Assembly: GCA_964422145.1 (NCBI GenBank)
Contig: CAYQZV010000006.1
Location: 49,693 to 113,692, forward strand
Length of the DNA stretch: 64,000 nucleotides
Direction of reading: 5' to 3'
Source: JACNKV01 sp964422145
GTDB taxonomy: Bacteria; Fidelibacterota; Marinisomatia; Marinisomatales; JACNKV01
In this document: piece after piece, positions 27,358-35,373 of the stretch
Layout of the letters: each line of letters begins with the position of its first letter
How positions within the stretch are numbered: position 1 is the stretch's first letter
Made by a program: the position numbers and the translations under genes
Notes under the pieces: model-generated
The model's database searches: none
Told to the model about the DNA's origin: nothing
The model's input: only the letters and a program-made list of their open reading frames with translations

Positions 27358-28433
27358 TTATTCCCTTCCTTCCATGTTTTGCCGTCTTCCCGGATCAACA
27401 CCTTCTCATTAGTTTTTGGATTGAATAACGAAGCTTCATATCCGGTGGAAGTCAAAATGATCTTAGGCGGCCAGATAAATGGATCAACTGGTAGAGGTTC
27501 GTGGAATAAGACAGGCACGTCATCGGTAAATCGATTTTCATTTTCTTTGAATCGTTTTTGCTGATAATACAGTTGCCGCAGAATCCATTTTGCATCTTCG
27601 ATTGTATCCCACTTAAATTTTGATCTGTTACTTCCGACTGCTGCATCAGAAAACTGAACGAATCCCCACATTTCCGGATAGTGCATCGCAATTAATCCTT
27701 GAGGTGACCACACCCAATTATACTCTCGCTGCTCTAATTTCACGTAGGTATTATTTTCAATTTTCCGATCCCAATGAACGCGGGAAAAATTCACCCGCCA
27801 CTGATCACCGTCTTTTGGTATTTTTGAAGGAGCGCATTCTTCAAGGACGTTCCACGGGATGGCGATTTCCACTGACCAGTTTTTATCGATATCGGTGGGA
27901 TCGTTCAAAGTTCCGTTGAGATGAACTTTTGTGATCAGTCCCTGAATATCCCAAGAATCCACGGCAACGCGGCCCTGATCTCTATAGGGTTTCAGAAGAA
28001 GCAAATCCCATTCGGTAGAAAAGGCGTTTACTTCCAGTTCGTAGTAATGATGCGTATCACCGTCCGGATCAAGAAAAATTTCGAAATCGTTATCATAAAA
28101 AATAACCGCATCCCGTTCGGTTAATGTTGCCCAGATATGCGGTTCTTCCAGTTCAGCGCCAAAATAAAAATACGTGTCATCCCAAATCATTTTGACGCGC
28201 GTGTCAAAAAACGGTAAGGGTTTCAAATCCCCTTCAATATCCACAAAGGATTGTGTCCACTCGGCTTTTTCCCAAACTGCATCATCTAATTTTCCATCAA
28301 GGATGGGCGGAGCGGATGCCTTGTAACACAAGTATGTTTGCGGCTCAAACGGAATCTGCGGTATGGGGAATTCACTGACTCCTTTTGCAGCCAGAATGAA
28401 AAGGATGATACCAAATTTAAAAATCGCACGCAT
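27354..28433 (-). CDS. Carbohydrate-binding family 9-like secreted protein
   Basis: 359 residues with a signal peptide (MRAIFKFGIILFILAAKG). Residues 40-250 form a CBM9-like domain: PPILDGKLDDAVWEKAEW near 42, RVKMIWDDTYFYFGAELEEP near 78, NDFEIFLDPDGDTHHYYELE near 113, WSVEIAIPWNVLEE near 185 and WRVNFSRVHW near 211. Such proteins bind the ends of polysaccharides or oligosaccharides. The tail is linked to the sugar uptake set by overlap with both neighbours, 17 bases with GH130 and 4 bases with the symporter. Confidence 0.87.
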   Translation of the reverse strand: MRAIFKFGIILFILAAKGVSEFPIPQIPFEPQTYLCYKASAPPILDGKLDDAVWEKAEWTQSFVDIEGDLKPLPFFDTRVKMIWDDTYFYFGAELEEPHIWATLTERDAVIFYDNDFEIFLDPDGDTHHYYELEVNAFSTEWDLLLLKPYRDQGRVAVDSWDIQGLITKVHLNGTLNDPTDIDKNWSVEIAIPWNVLEECAPSKIPKDGDQWRVNFSRVHWDRKIENNTYVKLEQREYNWVWSPQGLIAMHYPEMWGFVQFSDAAVGSNRSKFKWDTIEDAKWILRQLYYQQKRFKENENRFTDDVPVLFHEPLPVDPFIWPPKIILTSTGYEASLFNPKTNEKVLIREDGKTWKEGNK

Positions 28434-29376
28434 TGATTAAGTCCTTTACGGTTGTTTCCGCCAGCCCTACACAGGTGTCGGCAGCACCATAATATAGTTT
28501 CACCGGGCTATCACTTAAGGCAAAGCCGTCCGTATCCTGTTCTTCAACGATCATCCCGGAGGGGAAGACAACGTTGGGAACTTGTCCGGTCAATTCATAT
28601 AATTCTCTGGGTTCTAGGATATTGTATCGGGATCTCGCAATGAGTTTGGCAGGATTATCTAAATCAAATAAAGCCGCTCCGGCCTGGTAAATATTTGATG
28701 ATTGAAAATGGGTTGCAATGCCATGATAGATCAAAAGCCATCCATCTTTAGTTTTGACAGGCGGAGGTCCCGCTCCGATTAATTCATCCCAATAATGAAG
28801 TCTGCCATTCAGAACTTCGGAGTCAATTGTCCAATGGATCAGGTCTTCAGAATAGGACAAGCAGATCGTATCTCCGCTGGTGACCCCGTCATTTTCTGTT
28901 TGGTTCGGGCGGTCAAAACGGGCAAACTTTCCGTTGATCATTTCAGGGAAAAGAACACCGTTTCGAACGTCATTTTGGCTCATGATTCCCATAAATTCAA
29001 AAGAGGAAAGATCCTTGGACTTGGCCAACCCTAATTGGCAGCCTGAATCAACATCCATGGCAAACATGACAAAGAAAGTATCATCTATTTGTGTAATTCG
29101 CGGGTCATAAATATGGTAAATAGTTTTCGCCACGTTTTCGATCCCTGTAAAATGGATGGTTTCCTTCCGTATGATAAAATCGAATCCGTTATCACTGTCA
29201 GCCATCATCAGATAGGTTTCACGACCGCGGTTTTGAACACGCAGCATCAAATGATACTGATCTGCGGTTTTAACTGCCCCTGGATTGAAGACGGAGGAGA
29301 CATCGTTGAGATGCAGACCCAAATTTGGGATATTATGACGGGTGATGACGGGATTATTCTTGAAACGGATTAACAT
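28417..29376 (-). CDS. GH130 beta-mannoside phosphorylase-like protein
   Basis: 319 residues, five-bladed propeller. GH130 landmarks: FKNNPVITR at the start, SSVFNPGAVK near 27, IYHIYDPRITQID near 86, RNGVLFPEMINGKFARFDRP near 136, HYWDELIGAGPPPVKTKDGW near 190, YHGIATHFQ near 216 and VKLYYGAADTCVGLAE near 290. GH130 enzymes phosphorolyse beta-mannosides; members acting on Man-beta-1,4-GlcNAc process the N-glycan core. Placement beside PNGase-like and GH38 genes favours that substrate, but the subfamily is not fixed by sequence reading. Confidence 0.88.
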   Translation of the reverse strand: MLIRFKNNPVITRHNIPNLGLHLNDVSSVFNPGAVKTADQYHLMLRVQNRGRETYLMMADSDNGFDFIIRKETIHFTGIENVAKTIYHIYDPRITQIDDTFFVMFAMDVDSGCQLGLAKSKDLSSFEFMGIMSQNDVRNGVLFPEMINGKFARFDRPNQTENDGVTSGDTICLSYSEDLIHWTIDSEVLNGRLHYWDELIGAGPPPVKTKDGWLLIYHGIATHFQSSNIYQAGAALFDLDNPAKLIARSRYNILEPRELYELTGQVPNVVFPSGMIVEEQDTDGFALSDSPVKLYYGAADTCVGLAETTVKDLINACDF

Positions 29377-29423
29377 AATAAAGAATTTATGACAAAAAAT
29401 AGTGCCATGAAAATTAGAAAGCC

Positions 29424-30797
29424 CTACAGTGTCAAAATGACTTTCAGTCCTTTGGGTTCATTATGGAGGAAATTCAAATTCCAATGATGTGCATCGACAA
29501 CCCATTGAACAATGGAAAGCCCAAGTCCGCTGCCGGGGATAGACCGAGTTGTCGGACAGCGGTAAAAACGATCGGTTAAATTTGAGATTTCATTTTTGGA
29601 TACTCCGGGTCCTTCGTCTTGAATCACAATATTGACCCGATTATTTTCCGCCTTCATTGAAATTTCAACTTTCGTTTTTTCCGGAGAATATTTAATCGCA
29701 TTATCAATTAAGTTTGATAATAATATTCGAAACCAATATTCATCGGCATGGAGTTCGGTTGATGTCAAATTATGAGGAACTAATTTAATTTTTTTTCGAT
29801 CCGCTACTTTTTTAAACCGGATAATTTCATCATAGATGATATCATTGATCCATAATCGTGCTTTTTGAATTTGAATTGTGTTGGAATCCAATTTAGATAA
29901 TATCGAAAGATCATCAACAATTTGGGACATCCTTTTGATCTCTGATCGAATTTCTACGGTTGAATCTTTATCTAATTGATCAGATTGGGTTATCAGTTGT
30001 TCTACTTGTGTATGGATAATTGCAAGAGGAGTTTTTAATTCATGGGATGCATTTGCGGAGAACTGGCGGATCGTATCTAATCCACCCTCAATTCGTTTCA
30101 GCATACTGTTAAGCGTTTGAGACAGATGTGCGACTTCATCTTTTGTCTTCGGTATAGGTAAGCGTTTATCCAAACTGCCTGCTTGAATTTCGCGTGCTTT
30201 CTGGGAAATATGCTGAATCGGATCCAATACACGCTTTGCCAGTGTCGAACTGCCGAGAACGGCCAGAAAAATCATCAAAGGAAGACCAATGAAGTAAATC
30301 CGTGTCAGCATCTTTTTAAAGTGATCAATTGATTCCAGAGATTTTATGACGATAATCCATCCATAAAAACCATTAGCGAAATATAAAGGTGAAGAGAGAT
30401 ATTGCCAGTTTTGATCATTTAAATCTTTTTCCCCTGTCCTCTCTTTCATTCTTGAAAAAGAACGATGATTAATGTCGATCTCCATATCAATACAATTTTC
30501 CGAGCGACGAAATTCATTTCCATTTTTATCAACAATAATAACATAGATTGGGTCTTCGGTATTCAGCTTATGATGAGCCTCTTCCCATTCAATATCCTCT
30601 TTAACATGCAAGTGTCCATGAGCATAAGTTAGAGACCGGGAAACATCATCCGCCTCATTGCTTAACCGATTAATGAGATCGCCCTTTAATCGTTTATTGA
30701 TATAATAAAGCGAGCCGGTTCCAAAAATAAATATAATCGAACAAACGATAATGACAGACCAAAGTGTGATCCGTTTTGATATAGACAGTTCAATCAT
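29424..30797 (-). CDS. Two-component sensor histidine kinase
   Basis: About 457 residues from ATG 30797, which overlaps the regulator stop by 8 bases. Two membrane spans (about 8-30 and 168-186) bracket a 135-residue periplasmic sensor domain of no recognised family. Then a HAMP domain (about 188-240), the H-box FSANASHELKTPLA with His252, an N-box LIDNAIKYSP and G-boxes DEGPGVS and GSGLGLSIV. Class matches OmpR-paired kinases. It leads the catabolic genes, with GH130 starting 47 bases after its stop. Confidence 0.92.
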   Translation of the reverse strand: MIELSISKRITLWSVIIVCSIIFIFGTGSLYYINKRLKGDLINRLSNEADDVSRSLTYAHGHLHVKEDIEWEEAHHKLNTEDPIYVIIVDKNGNEFRRSENCIDMEIDINHRSFSRMKERTGEKDLNDQNWQYLSSPLYFANGFYGWIIVIKSLESIDHFKKMLTRIYFIGLPLMIFLAVLGSSTLAKRVLDPIQHISQKAREIQAGSLDKRLPIPKTKDEVAHLSQTLNSMLKRIEGGLDTIRQFSANASHELKTPLAIIHTQVEQLITQSDQLDKDSTVEIRSEIKRMSQIVDDLSILSKLDSNTIQIQKARLWINDIIYDEIIRFKKVADRKKIKLVPHNLTSTELHADEYWFRILLSNLIDNAIKYSPEKTKVEISMKAENNRVNIVIQDEGPGVSKNEISNLTDRFYRCPTTRSIPGSGLGLSIVQWVVDAHHWNLNFLHNEPKGLKVILTL

Positions 30798-31467
30798 TCT
30801 CAATGAAACGATACCCGTATCCCCGGATAGTTTCTATATGATGTATGCCGCTTTCTTTCGTATCAATTTTATTGCGAAGGTAATTGATATAAACATCCAC
30901 CATATTCGAATCAGAATCAGACTGGATTCCCCACACATGTTCAAGGATCTGTGTTCGGGTTACCGGAATCCCGGTATTCCTCATTAAATATTCTAATAAA
31001 CGAAATTCTCCATTGGATAATGATATATCATCTCCGTTTACATTTACATACATTTTTTGAGTATCAAGGATTATATTCCCAACGGTAATTTTCACCTGTT
31101 GTTTAAATGCTCCGCGGCGGACCAATGCTTTTATTCGGGCAATGAGTTCATCCATGTCAAAAGGTTTAACCAAATAATCGTCCCCGCCTGAATCTAATCC
31201 CTGAACTTTTTGGTCAACCCCTGAAAGTGCAGTTAAAAATAAAATGGGTGTGGTGATATTTGATTCCCGTATTTCGCGACAGATTTCAATACCGTCAATG
31301 TCCGGTAACATCCGGTCAAGAATGATGCAATCATAGTCCTCAACGGCACACAATTCGTTCGCTTTCAGTCCATTGTCTGCCCAGTCACAATTATATCCGC
31401 AGGCAGATAAGTTAGACAGGATATGATTTCCGATCGTTTTATCATCTTCGACAATTAATATCCTCAT
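30790..31467 (-). CDS. OmpR-family response regulator
   Basis: 225 residues. Receiver domain with acidic pocket EDD at 7-9, phospho-acceptor Asp51 in IILDRMLPDIDG, Thr in LFLTALSG and Lys in YLVKPFD. The C-terminal winged helix shows SNGEFRLLEYLM, ILEHVWG and IETIRGYGYRF. It is the first gene of the minus-strand glycan operon, so it likely controls that operon itself; the promoter should lie in the 150-base gap before the cytochrome gene. Confidence 0.93.
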   Translation of the reverse strand: MRILIVEDDKTIGNHILSNLSACGYNCDWADNGLKANELCAVEDYDCIILDRMLPDIDGIEICREIRESNITTPILFLTALSGVDQKVQGLDSGGDDYLVKPFDMDELIARIKALVRRGAFKQQVKITVGNIILDTQKMYVNVNGDDISLSNGEFRLLEYLMRNTGIPVTRTQILEHVWGIQSDSDSNMVDVYINYLRNKIDTKESGIHHIETIRGYGYRFIEND

Positions 31468-31619
31468 TGGAGTCCTTCACTATTTTTTCAGAAAAGATTA
31501 GAATTTTCTAATGCAAGCTTAATAGTTCTTTAATATTCAGTTCTTAATTTTTCGACAGAGAAATACTCTTTAAATCTACACTTATTTCATTAACCACTCA
31601 ACGAAGAAACGAGGAGAAC

Positions 31620-33146
31620 ATGAAAACAACAGCGAAAGGTTTTATTTTTTGTATGATTGCCTTCACTATGATATGGGGTCAAGACTACGTTGGATCTGAT
31701 AATTGCGGAACATGTCACTATGCGATTTACTCAGACTGGAACGATTCAGGTCATCCGTATAAATTTTCTATTACGGAAGGGAATACCGGTCCGGAATATC
31801 CTGATTTTGTGACCAATTTTCAATCCACGTGGATGGATTATTTGGCAAATGGATCACTTGACTGGTCCAATATTGCCGGAGTCATCGGCGGATTTGGATG
31901 GAAAACGCGATTTGTAGGTACGGACGGTCATCTAATTGGAACCGCAGGGAGTTCGTTAGCAGGATCCGGCGAGGGACATAATCAATTCAATTTCTTCGGC
32001 GGTGAAGAACACGGCTGGGTGGATTATCATCCAAACGATATTAAAATATACAATTACGGATGCTTCAAGTGCCACACAACCGGAGGAACGACAGAAGGAA
32101 CATGGTTGCCTGGCGTTGAAGACTTGGGAACCTTTACTGAAGGCGGGATTGGGTGTGAATCTTGTCACGGCCCGGGTGGGGACCATATTGGTGCTCCGAC
32201 GACTGCAAATATCGATCTGGTTTATGAATTTGCTCATCTTGATAACAGCATCGGCGGGTTGGATATTGATGGTGTTGTTCATACACCGGACCCGGATGGT
32301 GACGACGTGAACTTCCTTTGCGGAACCTGTCATAATCGGAGTTATACCAGCCCGATCAACTCAGAAAATGGGTTTATCAAACACCATGAGCAATGGGATG
32401 AATTTGTTGCAACACGCCACGGAGACATGGGATTTAATTGTTCCACATGCCATGATCCACATAAACGGACGATATGGGATGGTGATGCGATTACGACAAC
32501 ATGTCAAACGTGTCACAGTGCACAAGCGACGACAACGAATCACGGTTCAAGCGCAACGTGTTTGGACTGTCATATGCCTTACGCTGCCAAATCCGGAACG
32601 ACTCGCGGTGCCAGCGGATATAAAGGGGATGTTCGCTCACACTTAATGGCGATCACAGTGAATAGCGAATCCATGTTTACCGAAGATGGATTAAACGTCA
32701 GAGATGACGAAGAACGGCCAGCCTCCTTAAGCCCGGCATACTCATGTCTTGGATGCCATAATGATGATCCGAGTGACGGAATTCCAGATAAAACACTTGA
32801 AGAAGCTGTTGCTTCAGCTGGAGGAATGCACTCATCATCATCCATTGCTAACGCGGGACAAATCCCTGAAAAGTTCTATTTACATCAAAATTATCCAAAC
32901 CCGTTTAATCCTGATACAAAGATTGTTTTCGATATGAGTGAAAAAGCTACAGTCAATCTTTCTATTTATGACATTCAGGGAAATATAGTGGATGAGATTG
33001 TAAGCGGGACTTTAGATGCGGGTCAGCATGTTACCGTATGGGACGGCCGCACAAGTACCGGAGGGATGTTGCCCAGCGGTATCTATATTGCAAGATTGGC
33101 GGCAAACGCTGACGTGCAAACCATTAAAATGCTTTTGACCAAATAG
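31620..33146 (+). CDS. Octaheme c-type cytochrome with type IX sorting domain
   Basis: 508 residues with signal peptide (MKTTAKGFIFCMIAFTMIWG). Eight CxxCH heme motifs are present: CGTCH, CFKCH, CESCH, CGTCH, CSTCH, CQTCH, CLDCH and CLGCH, the early ones resembling cytochrome c554/NrfA-like heme patterns (ESCHGPGGDH). The C-terminal 85 residues begin FYLHQNYPNPFNP and hold LSIYDIQGNIV and LPSGIYIARL, the type IX sorting/FlgD-like domain. A surface-attached electron-transfer protein is therefore likely; the redox partner or substrate is unknown. Confidence 0.9.
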   Translation: MKTTAKGFIFCMIAFTMIWGQDYVGSDNCGTCHYAIYSDWNDSGHPYKFSITEGNTGPEYPDFVTNFQSTWMDYLANGSLDWSNIAGVIGGFGWKTRFVGTDGHLIGTAGSSLAGSGEGHNQFNFFGGEEHGWVDYHPNDIKIYNYGCFKCHTTGGTTEGTWLPGVEDLGTFTEGGIGCESCHGPGGDHIGAPTTANIDLVYEFAHLDNSIGGLDIDGVVHTPDPDGDDVNFLCGTCHNRSYTSPINSENGFIKHHEQWDEFVATRHGDMGFNCSTCHDPHKRTIWDGDAITTTCQTCHSAQATTTNHGSSATCLDCHMPYAAKSGTTRGASGYKGDVRSHLMAITVNSESMFTEDGLNVRDDEERPASLSPAYSCLGCHNDDPSDGIPDKTLEEAVASAGGMHSSSSIANAGQIPEKFYLHQNYPNPFNPDTKIVFDMSEKATVNLSIYDIQGNIVDEIVSGTLDAGQHVTVWDGRTSTGGMLPSGIYIARLAANADVQTIKMLLTK

Positions 33147-33166
33147 TTAGTTTCATTACTATGGCC

Positions 33167-33199
33167 AAAAAAGAGCCCCGTTTTCGGGGCTCTTTTTTT
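33167..33199. terminator. Rho-independent terminator
   Basis: AAGAGCCCCG, a TTTT loop and CGGGGCTCTT form a strong GC-rich hairpin followed by a T run on the plus strand and preceded by an A run. It ends the cytochrome gene and can also serve the convergent rhodanese gene. Confidence 0.95.
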
Positions 33200-33212
33200 A
33201 CAATGAAAGATG

Positions 33213-33893
33213 TCAGTTATCTGATACAACCGGTCGATTTTTTCTGATCCAGTCTTTGATGCCGTACCGAACGTTATTGACATGATTAAATCCTGCATCG
33301 ATGAGTAATTTCGATGCAACCGTACTTCGATTTCCGGACGCACAATAAATCACGATGGGCGTGTTTTTATATTGCTCCAGTTCGTGTAATCTGTTTTGCA
33401 GACTCTGAACAGGGATAAGCACCGCATTTTCAATATGGGCTTGTTGATATTCTCGCGGTGTGCGGACATCAAGCAGCAAAATGCTGTCACTTTGGATCAT
33501 ATCATAAGCTTGTTCAGTAGACAGTATATGATATTGTTTTTGGACATACTCGACGACATGGATCGTCCCTGAAATATCCCCATAGGAATATTGATATTGA
33601 CCCACCGTTTTCATTTTAACATAGGTTTCATGATCGGTAAATGCGTGGTTGATCTTAAGCGCAGGGATGCTGAGCGTGTCCCATTCAGAAGCTCGTATTT
33701 TGATATAATCTCCTCGGTAAACTGTAAGATCTTTTTTAGAACGGTCTTTGTTTAATTCGATGATCCTGTATCCGCTTTGAATATTTCCGGTCACCTGTGC
33801 TTGTTCTGAAGCCTTCCCGGTTTGATTTGCCGTACAGGCGATGATAAAAAATCCGGGGAATAAAATTATCTTCAGCCAATTATTTTTATTCAT
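33213..33893 (-). CDS. Lipoprotein with cupredoxin-like and rhodanese domains
   Basis: 226 residues. Lipoprotein signal ends FFIIAC (Cys20). Residues 40-115 form a beta domain with cupredoxin-like layout (LTVYRGDYIKIRA, YGDISGTIHVVEY) but no complete copper-ligand set is obvious. Residues 120-220 are a rhodanese domain: LLLDVRTPREYQQAHIENA near 140 and active-site loop YCASGNRS with the catalytic Cys near 183. It would handle sulfane sulfur or thiols in the periplasm. It converges on the octaheme cytochrome gene and shares the terminator. Confidence 0.8.
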   Translation of the reverse strand: MNKNNWLKIILFPGFFIIACTANQTGKASEQAQVTGNIQSGYRIIELNKDRSKKDLTVYRGDYIKIRASEWDTLSIPALKINHAFTDHETYVKMKTVGQYQYSYGDISGTIHVVEYVQKQYHILSTEQAYDMIQSDSILLLDVRTPREYQQAHIENAVLIPVQSLQNRLHELEQYKNTPIVIYCASGNRSTVASKLLIDAGFNHVNNVRYGIKDWIRKNRPVVSDN

Positions 33894-34220
33894 GATATAA
33901 CTCCTGCTTATTTTATTGCGCTAACTATTTAAGGGATGAATGACTAGATCATACATCAACAAAAATCATCTTATATTAGTTAGTGTTAATATTAAGAAAA
34001 GGTTACACCTATTTAAAATAGCAAATCCAATGATTTAACGGGAGGAAATATGAATGAAGATGCTTGAAAAAAGGCCAGACAGAAATCATCCATTAGGCTC
34101 ATGATAAATAAATTGGAGTTTATCTAATGATCAGAAAATTAAATTATTTTATCTGAATAAATAAATTCGTAAATTCTAATGAGACACAATCTCAATAACA
34201 ATACAAAACGGAAAGAAACG
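33894..34220. other. Non-coding gap with one strong ribosome site
   Basis: AT-rich 327 bases between divergent genes, presumably carrying both promoters. A good GGAGG at 34041 precedes two tiny frames, ATG 34050 (5 codons) and ATG 34054 (16 codons, to 34104). They could be a leader peptide or a decayed gene start; I see no other structure. Confidence 0.3.
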
Positions 34221-34928
34221 ATGAAAAAACAAATCTTACTACTAGTGATGCTGACGTTAAGTATGAGTATTCTCAGAGCAGATAACCGATCTTATGTTTG
34301 GACATATGAGTATATGACAATGAACAAAGGAGAAGCAGAGATTGAACATTATACTACTTTTTCGTCTCCAAATAAAGATTTACTTGACGGCACCGTGACA
34401 ACGGAACATAATATAGAAGTGGAAGTGGGAATGACGGATCACTTTGACGTTTCTATCTACCATAACTTTAAGCAGAAACCGAGAGAAGGTGTACAATATG
34501 GCGGATATAAAGTTCGAACACGATACCGACTTGGGAAAAAACGTCAATGGTTATTTGACCCGCTCTTGTATTTCGAATATAAGGGTAAACCTGATTTTTC
34601 TGAACATGGATTTGAGTTCAAACTCATTGCAGCAAAGGACATAGATAGAATTAATATTTCTCTTAATCCTGTTTTTGAAAGGGAGTATGAACACGGTATT
34701 TGGGAAAATGAAATAAAATTGAATGCCGGCGTAAGATATATTGTCCATCCTCTGTTAAAAGCTGGACTCGAATTTAAAACGAGTGAATCCGGGTCATACG
34801 TTGGTCCTACTGTTTCTCATGGAAAAGGTCGGTTCTGGTTTGCAGTCGGAACGCTTAGAAATGTGGGGCGTGTAGAGGAAAACAAACCTGAATACATGAC
34901 TCGATTTATCATGGGACTTGGTATATAA
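34221..34928 (+). CDS. Predicted outer-membrane beta-barrel protein
   Basis: ATG 34221 is chosen because GGAAAG lies 5 bases before it and it starts a signal peptide (MKKQILLLVMLTLSMSILRA). About 235 residues of antiparallel strands with alternate hydrophobic residues: EIEHYTTFSS, NIEVEVGMTDHFDVSIYHNF, YKVRTRYRLG, FDPLLYFEYKG and a closing MTRFIMGLGI. This pattern resembles small transporter-like barrels of the FCB group. No binding motif is visible and no close family is recognised. Confidence 0.7.
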   Translation: MKKQILLLVMLTLSMSILRADNRSYVWTYEYMTMNKGEAEIEHYTTFSSPNKDLLDGTVTTEHNIEVEVGMTDHFDVSIYHNFKQKPREGVQYGGYKVRTRYRLGKKRQWLFDPLLYFEYKGKPDFSEHGFEFKLIAAKDIDRINISLNPVFEREYEHGIWENEIKLNAGVRYIVHPLLKAGLEFKTSESGSYVGPTVSHGKGRFWFAVGTLRNVGRVEENKPEYMTRFIMGLGI

Positions 34929-34982
34929 TTAAGATAAAAGAATTGATTAAAAAATACTAACTAATAACTGCTGCTTTACTGC

Positions 34983-35015
34983 AAAAAACCTCCACCTCTC
35001 GATGAGAAATGAAGG
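34983..35015 (-). terminator. Intrinsic terminator of tRNA-Lys
   Basis: On the minus strand a 12-pair stem (CCTTCATTTCTC with GAGAGGTGGAGG, including four G-U pairs) with an ATC loop is followed by six T. It starts 11 bases after the tRNA 3' end, the expected place for its terminator. Confidence 0.8.
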
Positions 35016-35026
35016 CTTTAGTTGCG

Positions 35027-35099
35027 TGACTCCGGAGCGACTCGAACGCTCGACCAATGGCTTAAAAGGCCACTGCTCTACCAACTGAGCTACGGAGTC
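35027..35099 (-). tRNA. tRNA-Lys (anticodon TTT)
   Basis: 73 bases fold as a cloverleaf: acceptor GACTCCG with CGGAGTC, D stem GCTC/GAGC, anticodon stem GTGGC/GCCAT around loop CTTTTAA (anticodon TTT), five-base variable loop, T stem GAGCG/CGCTC with loop TTCGAGT, and discriminator A. The 3' CCA is not encoded. Confidence 0.95.
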
Positions 35100-35220
35100 A
35101 AATGTTCATTTGTTAATCAAATGAAGCCAGCAAAATTACTGAATTATATTTAAGGATGAAAAATAAAAATTATCAAACTTTTTAAGGGTTTAACCTCTGA
35201 AATAACACAATAGGACCAAT

Positions 35221-35268
35221 CGGAAGAATTCTTTGTATTCTATTTAAGGAAACATGTAATTTCTTCCG
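35221..35268 (+). repeat. Inverted repeat next to the riboswitch
   Basis: Arms CGGAAGAA (35221) and TTCTTCCG (35261) enclose 32 bases, and the right arm touches the first base of riboswitch stem P1. It could form an upstream hairpin in the leader; function unknown. Confidence 0.45.
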
Positions 35269-35319
35269 TCGAGATTTGAGCCGTATTGCTGCGACATTAA
35301 AAAAAGGAGCTAAAAAGGA
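35267..35319 (+). promoter_or_regulatory. SAM-II riboswitch
   Basis: The leader of metK contains the SAM-II aptamer core: P1 GTCG/CGAC, a loop ATTTGAGCCGTATTGC nearly identical to the known metX aptamer, an A-rich linker, and the pseudoknot strand AGCTAAAAAGG. It binds S-adenosylmethionine. The SAM-V class shares the same binding core, but the loop matches SAM-II best. A weak terminator follows before metK. Confidence 0.9.
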
Positions 35320-35331
35320 TAATTAGTGCAT

Positions 35332-35357
35332 AGCCGGACTTAGCGCCGGTTTTTTTA
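35332..35357 (+). terminator. Riboswitch expression-platform terminator
   Basis: AGCCGG pairs with CCGGTT around an 8-base loop and is followed by seven or more T, 13 bases after the SAM-II pseudoknot strand and 16 bases before metK. Ligand-dependent termination is the likely output. Confidence 0.65.
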
Positions 35358-35373
35358 TTGAAAAAGGAATAAT

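Noticed and set aside
34050..34104. Leader peptide of 5 or 16 codons with strong GGAGG
   Set aside because: No amino-acid bias, no terminator or antiterminator and no biosynthetic gene follows, so a regulatory leader is not supported.
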